Positions 17,419-26,518 of a DNA stretch of 64,000 bases are shown one piece after another. The position numbers and the translations under genes are program-made. A model generated the notes under the pieces. The model did no database searches. It had not been told where the DNA came from and was given only the letters and a program-made list of their open reading frames with translations. The stretch is taken from contig NZ_JARVKW010000014.1 in NCBI RefSeq assembly GCF_029813775.1, positions 1 to 64,000 of the forward strand, read 5' to 3'. Every line of letters starts with the position of its first letter. Position 1 is the first letter of the stretch. The stretch is from Streptomyces sp. DH24. Its GTDB lineage: Bacteria; Actinomycetota; Actinomycetes; Streptomycetales; Streptomycetaceae.

Positions 17419-17901
17419 TCAGCTGACGAGGACTTGGGTGGAGGACTCTTTCAGCTTCGCGTTCGCCCACCGCATCTGGCGCAGGGTGTCGGGGTGGCAG
17501 GACTGGACGGTTGCGAGCAGTTCGGTGTCCTTCAGCCCTTGTGCGGCCTGGGCGAGCATCTCCCAGTCCACCGAGAGCCCGGCTGCCTTGATGTAGACCT
17601 CCCGGAGGTCCCTCAGCAGGAGCAGGGCCACTTGCGGTTTCCGGCCGACGAGCTCGCTGGCTTTGTCCCGCAGGCGTTCGGCTGTCTTCAGTTCGTCCAC
17701 GGGGTCGGGATCGAGCCGGGCGCCGAATCGTTCGCCGATGTCCGCGAGGGTGCGGACATGCCGCTGCGACCAGCGGGCCAGATCCCGGGCGACGTGGTAG
17801 ATCTCATGGTCGACCTTGTGGCGTTCGGAGACGCGCAGCAGCTCGTGTGCGAGGTCGTTCTCGTCGCGGTGCAGTTCGTGGAGCAGCAGTCCGATCTTCA
17901 T
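17419..17901 (-). CDS. Helical protein coupled to the molybdopterin oxidoreductase
   Basis: 160 aa, entirely alpha-helical with many His and Glu residues in the first half (LLHELHRDENDLAHELLRVS; HKVDHEIYHVARDLARWSQR). That pattern could bind metal in a ferritin-like or hemerythrin-like fold, but I cannot name a family. ATG 17901 overlaps the TGA of the oxidoreductase (ATGA), so it is translated with it and probably acts with it. A diverged fragment of its C-terminal part (YWEMLAQAAQ) survives at 31976, where the AQA motif has expanded into a repeat. Confidence 0.75.
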   Translation of the reverse strand: MKIGLLLHELHRDENDLAHELLRVSERHKVDHEIYHVARDLARWSQRHVRTLADIGERFGARLDPDPVDELKTAERLRDKASELVGRKPQVALLLLRDLREVYIKAAGLSVDWEMLAQAAQGLKDTELLATVQSCHPDTLRQMRWANAKLKESSTQVLVS

Positions 17902-20372
17902 CGCCCGCCTCCTTCGCCCGATGCAGGCAGATCTTCTTCGGCGCGTGCGTGGTCCCCGCCGGTGGTCACGGGCACGCGTGCGGCTACCGGTGTGGAGGCC
18001 GTCGTCGTCGGAGCGGGTGAAGGCCCGTCGGTCGTGGCGACGCGGTGGAGGGCGGCCGCCGCGGTCTTGAAGATGGGCTGCTTGGACGCGGGGTCCCAGT
18101 CGGTGAGGGTGAGCTCGTTGGCCGCCCGGCCCGCCCGGCCGGGTTCGTGTCCGGCGTCCGTGTCCCAGTAGCCGTAATGGAAGGGGAGGAACAGCACGCC
18201 CTCGCGGATGCCGCTGATGCGCAGCCTGGCCCGGACGCTGCCGCGGGGTGTGGTGACCTCCATCAGGTCCCCCTCGTTCAGTCCTTCCGCGCTCGCGTCT
18301 GGGGCTGAGATCTCCACCCACACCTCCGGGGCGGCGGCCTGCAGTTGGGGGGCGCGGGCGGTCTTGGTGCGGGTGTGGAAGTGGTAGAGCGTGCGGCCGG
18401 TGATCAGTACGTACGGGAAGTCCTCGCCGGGCTGCTCGTGGGGCGGAAGGAAGGCGGCCGCCTTGAGCATGGCCTTGCCGTCGGGGTTCAGTGCCTTGTA
18501 CTCGGCGGGTTCGGGCGGGGCGCCGGTGAGCAGGTCCCGGCCGTAGCTCTCGCAGTACTCGGGGTCGCTGAAGAACGCGCCGTCGGCGTAGAGGCGTTCG
18601 GTGCCGTCCGGGTGCTCCTCAGAGCACGGCCATTGGATGCCGCCGCGCTCGCGCAGCTTGTCGTAGGTGAGGCCGGTGTAGTCGCACGGCCGGCCGCGGC
18701 TGCATTCCTTCCACGCTTCGAAGGCCGATTCCGCGTCGTGCCACTTCACCAGCGGCCGGCCGTCCTTGTCGCGCAGGTCCAGGCGCCGTGCGTAGTCGAT
18801 GAAGATGTCCAGGTCCGCACGTGCCTGGCCGGGAGGGTCGACGGCCTTCTCCGACAGGTGGACCGTGCGGTCGGCGTTGGTGAAGGTGCCGGTCTTCTCG
18901 CCCCAGGTGGCGGCGGGCAGCACCACGTCCGCCAGCTGTGCCGTCTCGGTCAGGAAGAGGTCCTGGACCACCAGGAACAGCCGCTCCTGGGAGAGCACGG
19001 AACGGATGCGGCCCAGTTCGGGCAGGGAGACCGCGGGGTTGGTGGCGCTGACCCACAGCATGCGCAGGGAGCCGTCCTCCGCGTACCGCATCATCTGCAT
19101 GACGTGGGTGGGTGGAGAGTAGTGCGGGATCTGCATCGGGTCGACGTTCCACACGCGGGCCAGGTCGGTCACATGCGCGTCGTTGGACCAGTTGCGGAAG
19201 CCCGCGAGATCGCCGTCCGCGCCGCACTCGCGGGTGTTCTCCGCCGAGGGCTGTCCGTTCATCTGCAGCAGGCCGCAACCGGGCCGGCCCAGCATGCCGC
19301 GGACCAGGTGCAGGTTGTTGACCTGGACGGCGGCGGCGGTGGCCTGGTGGGACTGGTAGAAGCCCTGGAGCACCGTGGACATCAGCCGCTGCGCGGTGCC
19401 CAGCACGCGGGCGGCCTCACGGATCCGGTCGGCGGGCACGTCGCAGATTCCCGCCACGCGCTCGGGCGGGTAGTCCTCGACGCGTTTGCTCAGCTCGTCG
19501 AAGCCCACGACGTGGGCGTCGATGTAGTCGTGGTCGATCCAGCCGTTGGCGATGATCTCGTGCAGCAGGCCGTTCATCAACGCCACGTTCGTCCCCGGGC
19601 GGGGTGCCAGGTGCACGGTGGCCGCCCGTGCCACCTGCGTCATCCGGGGGTCGACGCAGACCAGGGCGGGCGGGTTGGGCCCTGCCAGCCGGTCCAGCAC
19701 TCGCGCCCACAGCACGCTCTGCGTCTCGGCCATGTTGTGGCCGAACAGGGCGATGACGTCCGCGTGGTCGATGTCGGCGTAGGAGCCGGGCTGCCCGTCA
19801 CAGCCGAACGACTCCTTCAAGGCCGCCGCCGCGGTCGCCGTGCACAACCGGGTGTTGCCGTCCACGTGGTTGGTGCCCAGCCCGCCGTGGGCGATCACCC
19901 CCAGCGTGTAGTACTCCTCGGCGAACAACTGCCCGGTGGTGTAGAAGCCGATCGCACTCGGTCCCTGCTCCTCCAGGAGTTCCCGGGTCCGTGCCACGAC
20001 GCGGTCCATCGCGGTGTCCCAGTCGGTCTCCACCAGCCGGCCGTTCTCCCGCACCAGCGGCCGCGTCAGCCGGTCGGCGGAGGCGTTCGCCTGCCACCCG
20101 AACAGGTCCTTCGGGCCCAGTCGGCCGTGGTTGACCCGGTCGTGCGCCCGGCCGCGCACCCCGACGATCCGGCCGTCCTTCACCGCGATGTCCATCGCGT
20201 CCCCGTTCGAATGCAGGATGGACGCCGACGGCACCCACCGGTCCACCTGCTCAGGGCTCACGCCTTCCGCCAGATGGGTGTCCACCCGCACCGGCCAGGG
20301 CATGCCCGGCCCGTATGGCGTCCGGCTTCCCCACGGCTCGGCGATCGCGTCCCTGCGGCCCACGGCCACCAT
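17898..20372 (-). CDS. Molybdopterin oxidoreductase lacking the N-terminal Fe-S cysteines
   Basis: 824 aa, DMSO reductase superfamily, closest in layout to nitrate reductase/formate dehydrogenase alpha chains. Molybdopterin-binding phrases include GNTRLCTATAAAALKESFG, LFGHNMAETQSVLWARVLD, QMNGQPSAENTRECGADGD and QLADVVLPAATWGEKTGTFT. A C-terminal dinucleotide-binding domain follows (YVLITGRTLYHFHTRTKT). Where relatives carry a [4Fe-4S] motif, this protein reads SILHSNGDAMD with no cysteine; the decayed paralogue at 24680 keeps CVLCSNGCGCD. The helical gene at 17419 is coupled downstream. Substrate unknown. Confidence 0.88.
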   Translation of the reverse strand: MVAVGRRDAIAEPWGSRTPYGPGMPWPVRVDTHLAEGVSPEQVDRWVPSASILHSNGDAMDIAVKDGRIVGVRGRAHDRVNHGRLGPKDLFGWQANASADRLTRPLVRENGRLVETDWDTAMDRVVARTRELLEEQGPSAIGFYTTGQLFAEEYYTLGVIAHGGLGTNHVDGNTRLCTATAAAALKESFGCDGQPGSYADIDHADVIALFGHNMAETQSVLWARVLDRLAGPNPPALVCVDPRMTQVARAATVHLAPRPGTNVALMNGLLHEIIANGWIDHDYIDAHVVGFDELSKRVEDYPPERVAGICDVPADRIREAARVLGTAQRLMSTVLQGFYQSHQATAAAVQVNNLHLVRGMLGRPGCGLLQMNGQPSAENTRECGADGDLAGFRNWSNDAHVTDLARVWNVDPMQIPHYSPPTHVMQMMRYAEDGSLRMLWVSATNPAVSLPELGRIRSVLSQERLFLVVQDLFLTETAQLADVVLPAATWGEKTGTFTNADRTVHLSEKAVDPPGQARADLDIFIDYARRLDLRDKDGRPLVKWHDAESAFEAWKECSRGRPCDYTGLTYDKLRERGGIQWPCSEEHPDGTERLYADGAFFSDPEYCESYGRDLLTGAPPEPAEYKALNPDGKAMLKAAAFLPPHEQPGEDFPYVLITGRTLYHFHTRTKTARAPQLQAAAPEVWVEISAPDASAEGLNEGDLMEVTTPRGSVRARLRISGIREGVLFLPFHYGYWDTDAGHEPGRAGRAANELTLTDWDPASKQPIFKTAAAALHRVATTDGPSPAPTTTASTPVAARVPVTTGGDHARAEEDLPASGEGGGR

Positions 20373-20490
20373 CCCCTTTCACACGTACTGCGCGTCATGC
20401 CGGCGCGGCGATGACACGGACGATGGGTACCCGGACCGGACGGGACGATTTCCCGCCAGGAAGAGCTCCCCGGCCCGACGGCCGATGCCG

Positions 20491-21240
20491 TCACAGCTCC
20501 CGGCGCACTCCGGCTTCCTTGATGACGTCGGCGAACTGGTGCCCGGAGGTACCGTCGAAGGCTCCGGCTCCCGAGCCTCGCCGCAACGTCGGCAGTACCG
20601 CACGGTGCCTGACGTCCTCGACTTCGAAAGCCAGCGCGGCGTACAGCGCGACAGCGGTGAGCACCAGGCCCGTGACGCCGGCCGCCTCCTTCCACGCCGT
20701 GCCGCCGGACAGGTGGTAGGCCCCGGTGAGGAAGAAGCGCAGGGACGACGTGGCCAGGACCACGGAGGCGACGAGTTTGTCGGACCCGCTGGCCGTGACC
20801 GGAATCAGCAGCGCGAGCCCGGCCAGCAGGAGCAGCAACCCGGCAGCTTCGCTGGTGGCGCCCGGCGGACCGCTCGCCATGATCGCACCCATCGCCAGCC
20901 AGGTGCCGGCCAGCACACCCATACCTGTGGCCGCGACGGCGTCACGGCACAGGAACCCCAGCACGCTCGCCAGCGCCTGCACCGGGAAGACGAAGGCCAG
21001 CAGCACCAGCGCGACCGCAGGCGACTGAGCTGCCGGAACCCAGCCGAGTTGCAGCCCCGCCAGTACGAAGGTGCCACCGGACAGCCCCACGAATCCCAAG
21101 GGCAGAGGACTGCCCACGGGACGCACGACAACGCGCGAATAAGGCTCTCTCGCCTCCTCCCGCGCACTGTCGGGCCGTTCCCCACCGATACCTTCGGGCC
21201 GGGCACCGGGGTGCGCGCCCCCGTTCGCGTCATTGACCAT
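20491..21240 (-). CDS. GPR1/FUN34/YaaH-family membrane transporter (acetate type)
   Basis: 249 aa from ATG 21240. After a charged 45-residue N-terminus come six hydrophobic helices. The first contains PLPLGFVGLSGGTFVLAG, corresponding to the family NPxPLGL signature. Known members carry acetate or succinate with protons, or ammonium; substrate here cannot be read. The C-terminal 40 residues are polar. It precedes the molybdopterin gene on the same strand with a 118-base gap. A short copy of its 5' end is found in the scar near 31100. Confidence 0.75.
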   Translation of the reverse strand: MVNDANGGAHPGARPEGIGGERPDSAREEAREPYSRVVVRPVGSPLPLGFVGLSGGTFVLAGLQLGWVPAAQSPAVALVLLAFVFPVQALASVLGFLCRDAVAATGMGVLAGTWLAMGAIMASGPPGATSEAAGLLLLLAGLALLIPVTASGSDKLVASVVLATSSLRFFLTGAYHLSGGTAWKEAAGVTGLVLTAVALYAALAFEVEDVRHRAVLPTLRRGSGAGAFDGTSGHQFADVIKEAGVRREL

Positions 21241-21455
21241 GTCGGGCTCCACGGCGTTGATTCCTGGACTCGTCCTTTCCTACCCTGGATCGACTTATTG
21301 CGCCTTATGGGGTTTTTCGGCGGATGGCTCATGCGGTGCCGAGCCGCTTGCCCAGCCGTGGGAGTACCTGGGAAGACGCCGGACCTGTCCGATGGCCCGG
21401 AGCGGTGGTCTGCGGCGGGGCTGGTCCATCGGGCGGGTTGCCGGGCTGAAAGGAC

Positions 21456-22715
21456 ATGTTCCTTGGACGGCCGGGCAAGCAGACGGGCATGCTGAACGTC
21501 CTGCTGACGGTGGTCGGTGCCCTGGAACTTGTGGTGGCGGCGCTCTCCGGGCCTCTCCGGCGCGTTCCGCTGAGCGCGCCGCTCCTGGCCCTGCTGACAG
21601 GAATGGTCCTCGGCCCGGAGGTGCTGGGAGCCGTTGATCTGCCCACAGTGGTGGAGGGACACAAGGAACTGCACGAGGTGTCCCGTCTGCTCCTGGCGGT
21701 CTCGGTCATGGCCGTGGCCCTGCGCTATCCGTTCCGTGAGGTGCGAGCGCGGGCGAGACCGCTGCTCGTCCTGCTGCTCGTGGCCATGGCCGGGATGGCA
21801 CTGCTCACCACGGTGGTGTCGGCTGCCGTACTCGGACTCGGACTCGGTACGGCGGCGCTTCTCGGAGCGGCTCTGTGCCCGACCGACCCGGTGCTCGCCT
21901 CCAGCGTCGTCACCGGCGAGCCCGCCGAAAAGGGGATTGCCGCCCGCACCCGGCAGTTGCTCTCCTTGGAGTCGGGCGCCAACGACGGGCTCGCGCTGCC
22001 CCTGGTGCTCGCCGCTGTGGCGATCGCCGGACCGCTGACGGGGACACGAGCGCTGACCGACTCCCTGTGGCAGGTGCTGGGCGCGCTCGTCCTCGGAGTG
22101 GCGGCGGGCTGGCTGGGAGGGAGAGTACTGCGCGTGGCGGAGAGGAGCGGAAGCATCTCATCCGGCCCGCTGCTGGTGTACACCTTGCTGCTGGCCCTCT
22201 TCGTGCTGGGCGCGTCCGGGCTGCTGCGCTTCGACGGCGTCCTGGCCGTCTTCGTCAGCGGCCTGACCTTCAATGCGGTCAGTTCGGTGGACGAACGAGC
22301 GAGTGAGAACAAGATCGACGAAGCGGTCAACCGCTTCCTCGTGCTGCCGCTGTTCGTACTGCTCGGAGCCATGATCCCCTGGCGTGAGTGGGGGGAACTG
22401 GGCTGGTGGCGCGGCATCCTGCTCGTTCTCGGTGTGCTGTTGGTACGCCGTCTGCCGGTCCTGATCGCCCTCAAGCGTCCCCTGTCCCTGTCCTGGCGGG
22501 ACGCCGTCTTCCTGGGCTGGTTCGGCCCCATCGGGGTCTCGGCCCTGTTCTACCTGACGATGGAAGCCCACCGGCTCGGCGCCGACCCCGGGGTTCTGGC
22601 GGCCGGGACACTGGTCATCGTGGCCAGCACCGCCGTGCACGGCGTCACCACAGCTCCCGGCCTGGTCCTTTACCGTAGAACGGCCACCGGAGAAACCGAG
22701 AAGATCGTGAGATGA
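21456..22715 (+). CDS. Cation/proton antiporter, CPA1 (NhaP-like), second type
   Basis: About 12 membrane helices. Family motifs are GAALCPTDPVLASSVVTGEP and LLSLESGANDGLALPLVLAA, equivalent to those of the antiporter at 15439, and FLGWFGPIGVSALFYLTME near the end. Otherwise the two proteins are clearly different, so this is not a recent duplicate. ATG 21489 (MLNVLLTVVGALEL) begins directly at the first helix and is an equally good start; neither has a strong ribosome site. Divergent from the GPR1-type gene, with a 215-base shared upstream region. Confidence 0.83.
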   Translation: MFLGRPGKQTGMLNVLLTVVGALELVVAALSGPLRRVPLSAPLLALLTGMVLGPEVLGAVDLPTVVEGHKELHEVSRLLLAVSVMAVALRYPFREVRARARPLLVLLLVAMAGMALLTTVVSAAVLGLGLGTAALLGAALCPTDPVLASSVVTGEPAEKGIAARTRQLLSLESGANDGLALPLVLAAVAIAGPLTGTRALTDSLWQVLGALVLGVAAGWLGGRVLRVAERSGSISSGPLLVYTLLLALFVLGASGLLRFDGVLAVFVSGLTFNAVSSVDERASENKIDEAVNRFLVLPLFVLLGAMIPWREWGELGWWRGILLVLGVLLVRRLPVLIALKRPLSLSWRDAVFLGWFGPIGVSALFYLTMEAHRLGADPGVLAAGTLVIVASTAVHGVTTAPGLVLYRRTATGETEKIVR

Positions 22716-22997
22716 ATCCGCACAGGCGTCCCCACGAGTCCACCGCGGGGCCGCAGCGCGTGTCCGGTCCGGCACGACGGCACACGCCTCACCGTCGGCC
22801 TCCACGCCCAGACCGGTCGAACCGGCGGCTGGCGAGCCGGACCACGCAGCCGGCCGTGTCTTCCCGGCGACAGGCACGAGGCCGAAAAGCGTTCGAGGCT
22901 CGGCCGGGCGGCGCCGGGACGGCTGCCGGCCTGACGGACCGGTCTTCGGACCTTGGTCCTTGTGGAAGGGGCCCTCGTGCCGGGTACCAGAGGATTC

Positions 22998-23597
22998 GTG
23001 TTCTTCGATTCCTGGAACGAGATCTTCCGCGTGTCCTGGAACGAGATCTTCCGCGTGCTCGTCATGGCGGGGCTGGCTTACCCGATCCTCATCGCCGCGG
23101 TACGCGCGTCGGGCAAGCGGACCCTGTCGAAGATGAACGCCTTCGACCTGGTGGTCACGGTCGCACTGGGATCGACCCTGGCCACCATCCTGCTCAACCG
23201 TCAGGTGGCCCTCTGGGAAGGGGCCCTGGCACTCGGCTCGCTGGTGACGCTGCAGTTCGTCACCGCCTGGGCATCGGTCCGCTTCCGGGGCCTTCGCCGG
23301 CTGGTGAAGGCCGAGCCGACCCTGCTGCTGCACGAGGGCCGCTTGCTCCATGAGGCGATGCGACGCCAACGGGTCACACCGGACGAGGTGCGTCAGGCGA
23401 TCCGCGCCCAAGGGACCGGAGCGCTGGAGCTGGTACACGCGGTGGTCCTGGAGACGGACGGCAGTTTCAGCGTGATCTCCCGCTCGCAACACGGCTCGGG
23501 AAGCGCCATGGACGGCGTGCCGCAGCGGCAAACGCGCCACCTCGACGTCGGACAGCAGCCCGCCCATGAGCATGGCGACCGGCATGGACCTGCCTGA
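22998..23597 (+). CDS. DUF421 (YetF-type) membrane protein
   Basis: 199 aa. Two or three N-terminal helices are followed by a cytoplasmic DUF421 domain: RASGKRTLSKMNAFDLVVTV, ALGSTLATILLNRQVALWEG, and the C-terminal KAEPTLLLHEGRLL and RVTPDEVRQAIRAQG. Function of the family is unknown; it is often a spore or stress membrane protein. GTG 22998 follows AGAGG. GGGTAC lies 10 bases before this start, a possible -10 box. The first helix is preceded by a duplicated octapeptide (see repeat). About 35 residues after the usual family end look nonspecific. Confidence 0.8.
   Translation: MFFDSWNEIFRVSWNEIFRVLVMAGLAYPILIAAVRASGKRTLSKMNAFDLVVTVALGSTLATILLNRQVALWEGALALGSLVTLQFVTAWASVRFRGLRRLVKAEPTLLLHEGRLLHEAMRRQRVTPDEVRQAIRAQGTGALELVHAVVLETDGSFSVISRSQHGSGSAMDGVPQRQTRHLDVGQQPAHEHGDRHGPA
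23010..23057 (+). repeat. 24-bp perfect tandem duplication inside the DUF421 gene
   Basis: Two head-to-tail copies of a 24-base unit starting TCCTGGAACGAGATCTTCCG encode SWNEIFRV twice. The reading frame is kept, adding eight residues just before the first membrane helix. Copies are identical, so the event is recent. Confidence 0.9.
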
Positions 23598-24128
23598 ACG
23601 GGCTCGCCCTGGACGCCGCGGCTCTCCGGAGGGACCTGCGTAGGCAGTACCAACCAGCGGCGCGCGAGCCGCGACCGCGTCGGACGCACCGCGACCGCGG
23701 CCGGCCTCGCCGGGACGGGGTACGCGCTGTTTCGTCGCGTCAGGTCCTGAACCGCACGCATCGCTGGTGCTTTATCCCGGGGTATGGGTGCCAGCCGACC
23801 GCATGACCGCCGGCCCAGGGAGATGATCAAAGCGTTGGCGCCTGTTCACAGCGTTGGCGCGCCCCCGGTTCCGGGACGCGACGTGAGGGAGCCGATCGCC
23901 GCGAACCTTCGGCGCATCGTCTCCACGCCCTCCTCGCCGCCGCCCAGCCCTGCCCCCACGTCTGCGGCCGCCGCCGTTGCCTCCGCTCGCGCCAGGTGCA
24001 ACGCACCGCGACCGCGATCAGGGCCGAGCGGTGCTGACGGAGCACTCGGAGGTTTGCGGCGTCCGGCGTGGTGTCACCCCTACGTGGACGGAATCAGCCG
24101 TCGCTGCACACCACTGGAGGGTTCTTCT
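23598..24128. other. Long region upstream of the copper-storage gene
   Basis: About 530 bases without a convincing gene. A GGGTAT at 23780 could be a promoter element but lies 340 bases from the next start codon. Immediately before the copper-storage gene, GGAGG serves as ribosome site. Frames on both strands are low-complexity. Confidence 0.4.
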
Positions 24129-24539
24129 ATGACCACTGCGGTCAAGGACATGCTCGATACCTATCCTGCCGATCTGGGCGGGGTGGACCGGGAGAAGCTC
24201 GCCCGGTGCATCGAGGAATGCATCGCTTGTGCACAGGCGTGTACCGCCTGCGCGGACGCATGCCTGTCGGAGGAGATGATCAGTGAGCTGACCAAGTGCA
24301 TCCGCACGAACGCCGACTGTGCCGACATCTGCAATGCCACTGCCGCGGTACTGTCCCGCCACACCGGCTACGACGCCAACATCACCCGCGCGGTCCTCCA
24401 GGCATGCGCCACCGTCTGCAAAGCCTGTGCCGACGAGTGCGGGCGCCACGCCGACCAGCATGACCACTGCCGCGTGTGCGCCGAAGCCTGCCGCCGCTGC
24501 GAACAGGCGTGCAACGACCTGATCGATTCCCTGGGCTGA
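24129..24539 (+). CDS. Four-helix-bundle copper-storage protein (Csp/DUF326)
   Basis: 136 aa with cysteines spaced along all helices: CIEECIACAQACTACADAC, CIRTNADCADICNATAA, CATVCKACADECGRH and CRVCAEACRRCEQACNDL. This is the pattern of bacterial Csp proteins, which hold many Cu(I) ions inside a four-helix bundle. There is no signal peptide, so it is the cytosolic Csp3-like kind. ATG 24129 has GGAGG upstream. A close paralogue is at 50120. No copper exporter or regulator lies next to it. Confidence 0.9.
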   Translation: MTTAVKDMLDTYPADLGGVDREKLARCIEECIACAQACTACADACLSEEMISELTKCIRTNADCADICNATAAVLSRHTGYDANITRAVLQACATVCKACADECGRHADQHDHCRVCAEACRRCEQACNDLIDSLG

Positions 24540-24679
24540 CGTACTCCCCGTCCACTCCGCCGCTGCACCGGGCGGCCGGGGGCCGACTTCGGAGGGCGGC
24601 AGCCTGCGCGTCCCCAGGTCCGCCCGGTCGCGTCCGCGCGGACCGCATGCGAGCCGGTCGTAAGTGGCCGGAGGGTCTG

Positions 24680-25664
24680 AAGGAAGATCCGCGCGACGCG
24701 GCGGATGTCCTCGGCCGGGACACGGCAGATCGCGGCCGCGTGCTCGGGCGCGTAGGGCTCGACGACGGCTTCAGTTCGTCGAAGCCGAGGGTGCGCGCCG
24801 CGATGTAGTCCTCGTCCAGCCAGCCGTTGCGGATGACCTCGCGGGTCAGGACGTTCATCAGCGCCTGGTTGGTGCCCGGCAACGGCGCCAGGTGGACCCC
24901 ACCGGTTGCCCGGGCGGCTTTGGCGACCTTGGTCATGCGCGGGTCGACGGCGACGATCTTCGGCGGGTTCGGGCCGTCGACGCGATCCAGGACGCGCATC
25001 CACAGCACGGTCTGGGTCTCGGCCATGTTGTGCCCGAACAGGAACACGGCATCGGTGGCCTCGATGTCGCTGTAGCTGCCCGGCTGCCCGGCTGCCCGTC
25101 CGAGCCGAAGCTCTCCTTCAGCGCGGCCGCCGCGGTCGCGGTGCACAGGCGGGTGTTGCCGTCCATGTGGGGCGTGCCCGGACTGGCCTTCCCGATCACA
25201 CCGAGGGTGTAGTACTCCTCCAGGAAGAGCTGGCCGGAGGTGTAGAAGGCGTGGCTGAGTGCTCCCGCGTCGGTGGCCAGCAGTTGCCGGGAACGCTCGA
25301 CGATCCGGTCCATCGCCGTGTCCCAGTCGCACTCGACCAGCTCACCGTCGGCGTCGCGGATCAGTGGCCGGGTGAGCCGGTCGGTGCGGCTCCACCGCCA
25401 CGAGCCGTACAAGCCTTTGGGCCCAAGCCGGCCGTGGTTGACGGTGTCGGCGGCGCGGCCCCGGATGCCGACCATGCGGCCGTCCTTGACCGCGATGTCG
25501 CAGCCGCAGCCGTTGCTGCACAGCACGCATGCGGACTGCACCCACCGGTCCACGTCCTGCTCGTCCAGCGACGCGTCCAGGTGGGTGTCGACGCGCACCG
25601 GCCAGGGCGTGTCCCTTGCGTGCGGGGTGCGTACGCCCCAGACATCGGCGATCCGGTCATTCAC
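24680..25664 (-). pseudogene. Second molybdopterin oxidoreductase, truncated and frameshifted
   Basis: The N-terminal region keeps a [4Fe-4S] motif (SACVLCSNGCGCDIAV) and molybdopterin motifs (GNTRLCTATAAAALKESFG). An extra copy of an 8-base unit near 25085 shifts the frame within the GQPGSY motif. The next frame continues through FGHNMAETQTVLWMRVLDR to GFDELK, then a second shift near 24770 restores AAICRVPAEDIRRVARIF. Similarity ends near 24680, leaving about 40 percent of the gene. GTG 25664 has GGGAGAG upstream. It is a paralogue of the gene at 17898, which lacks the cysteines. Confidence 0.8.
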
Positions 25665-25983
25665 AAGCGATCTCTCCCGGCTGGCAGGGAACCTACGGGC
25701 GGTCCACAGGTATCCGTTCGTCCACCTCGGCAACTCGCGAGGCTGGCAAAGACCATCGCAACAGCTGTACACGGGATGCCTGACGGACGGCACGCTCCGT
25801 CCAGTGCCCGCGCAGTCGGGGAGAGCCGAAATTCCCGCTGTCGGTACACCGTCGGCTCCTTTGCGCTGGCGGAGCGACGGCGGCCGTTTCACGGTGTCAC
25901 CAAGGGAAACCCACCTTGCACCGATCGAGCCGACGTGCTTCCTGCAGCGGTTCGGCCCGCCGATACCAAAAAGGAGACTGATC
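25665..25983. other. Divergent intergenic region
   Basis: Between the decayed oxidoreductase (minus) and the small basic protein (plus). No gene is recognised. A strong ribosome site AAGGAG lies at its right end. Confidence 0.4.
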
Positions 25984-26307
25984 ATGCCCGCAGGGTCCAG
26001 TTCCAAGCGTGAGCGCCAGTACGAGCACATCAAGGACAGTGCCGAGGACCGCGGCGCGTCCAAGGGGCGGGCCAAGGAGCTCGCTGCCCGTACGGTGAAC
26101 AAGCAGCGTGCCCGCTCCGGCGAGGCGAAGTCGGCGAGCAGCAGCTCGACGAAGGGCAAGTCCCCGTCGCAGCGCGGCGGAGAGAGGTCGGGCAAGTCCG
26201 GAAGCGGACCCACCCGGGAGCAGCTCTATCAGGAGGCGAAGAAGAAGGGTATCGAGGGCCGGTCCTCGATGAACAAGGACCAGCTCGCCAAGGCTCTCGG
26301 TCGCTGA
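25984..26307 (+). CDS. Small basic protein with Rho-N-like C-terminus (plasmid stabilisation-like)
   Basis: 107 aa, strongly charged and Lys/Arg/Ser rich: KRERQYEHIKDSAEDRGASK, RAKELAARTVNKQRARSGEA, then REQLYQEAKKKGIEGRSSMN and KDQLAKALGR. The last 35 residues resemble a Rho-N/SAP-like motif for nucleic acid binding, and the whole resembles actinobacterial proteins annotated as plasmid stabilisation-like. Function is unproven; DNA or RNA association is inferred. AAAAAGGAG is an excellent ribosome site. A second copy at 54321 is frameshifted. Confidence 0.8.
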   Translation: MPAGSSSKRERQYEHIKDSAEDRGASKGRAKELAARTVNKQRARSGEAKSASSSSTKGKSPSQRGGERSGKSGSGPTREQLYQEAKKKGIEGRSSMNKDQLAKALGR

Positions 26308-26485
26308 TCGTTCCCTTCGCCGCGCGAAAGCGTGGAGGCGTTTGGTCGGCGTTCGTTGTCGAGTGGCCGCGCGACATACGACATACGGCATACGACGGAA
26401 GCTGGGGGCTCTCGAAGCGGCCCAACCGATCATCGGTTCTGCCCTCCCCCGCTCCGGCTAAGGGCGTGAAGTACCGGCTGGGCAG

Positions 26486-26509
26486 GCGTACTGCCGGAGG
26501 GGTGGGTAC
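26486..26509 (+). promoter_or_regulatory. SigB-type promoter directly before ppx
   Basis: GCGT at 26486, 14 bases, GGGTAC at 26504, then 9 bases to the ATG. It fits the GNNT-N14-16-GGGTAY consensus. With a normal start site 6-8 bases after the -10 box, the message would begin at or within a few bases of the start codon. Confidence 0.65.
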
Positions 26510-26518
26510 CCCTCGTTC

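Noticed and set aside
14957..17470. 837-codon minus-strand frame across the dehydrogenase end and the antiporter
   Set aside because: Overlaps three better-supported genes; no domain in this frame.
18345..20414. 689-codon plus-strand frame opposite the molybdopterin gene
   Set aside because: Antisense shadow of a well-conserved gene; composition is Gly/Arg/Val/His-rich with no domain.
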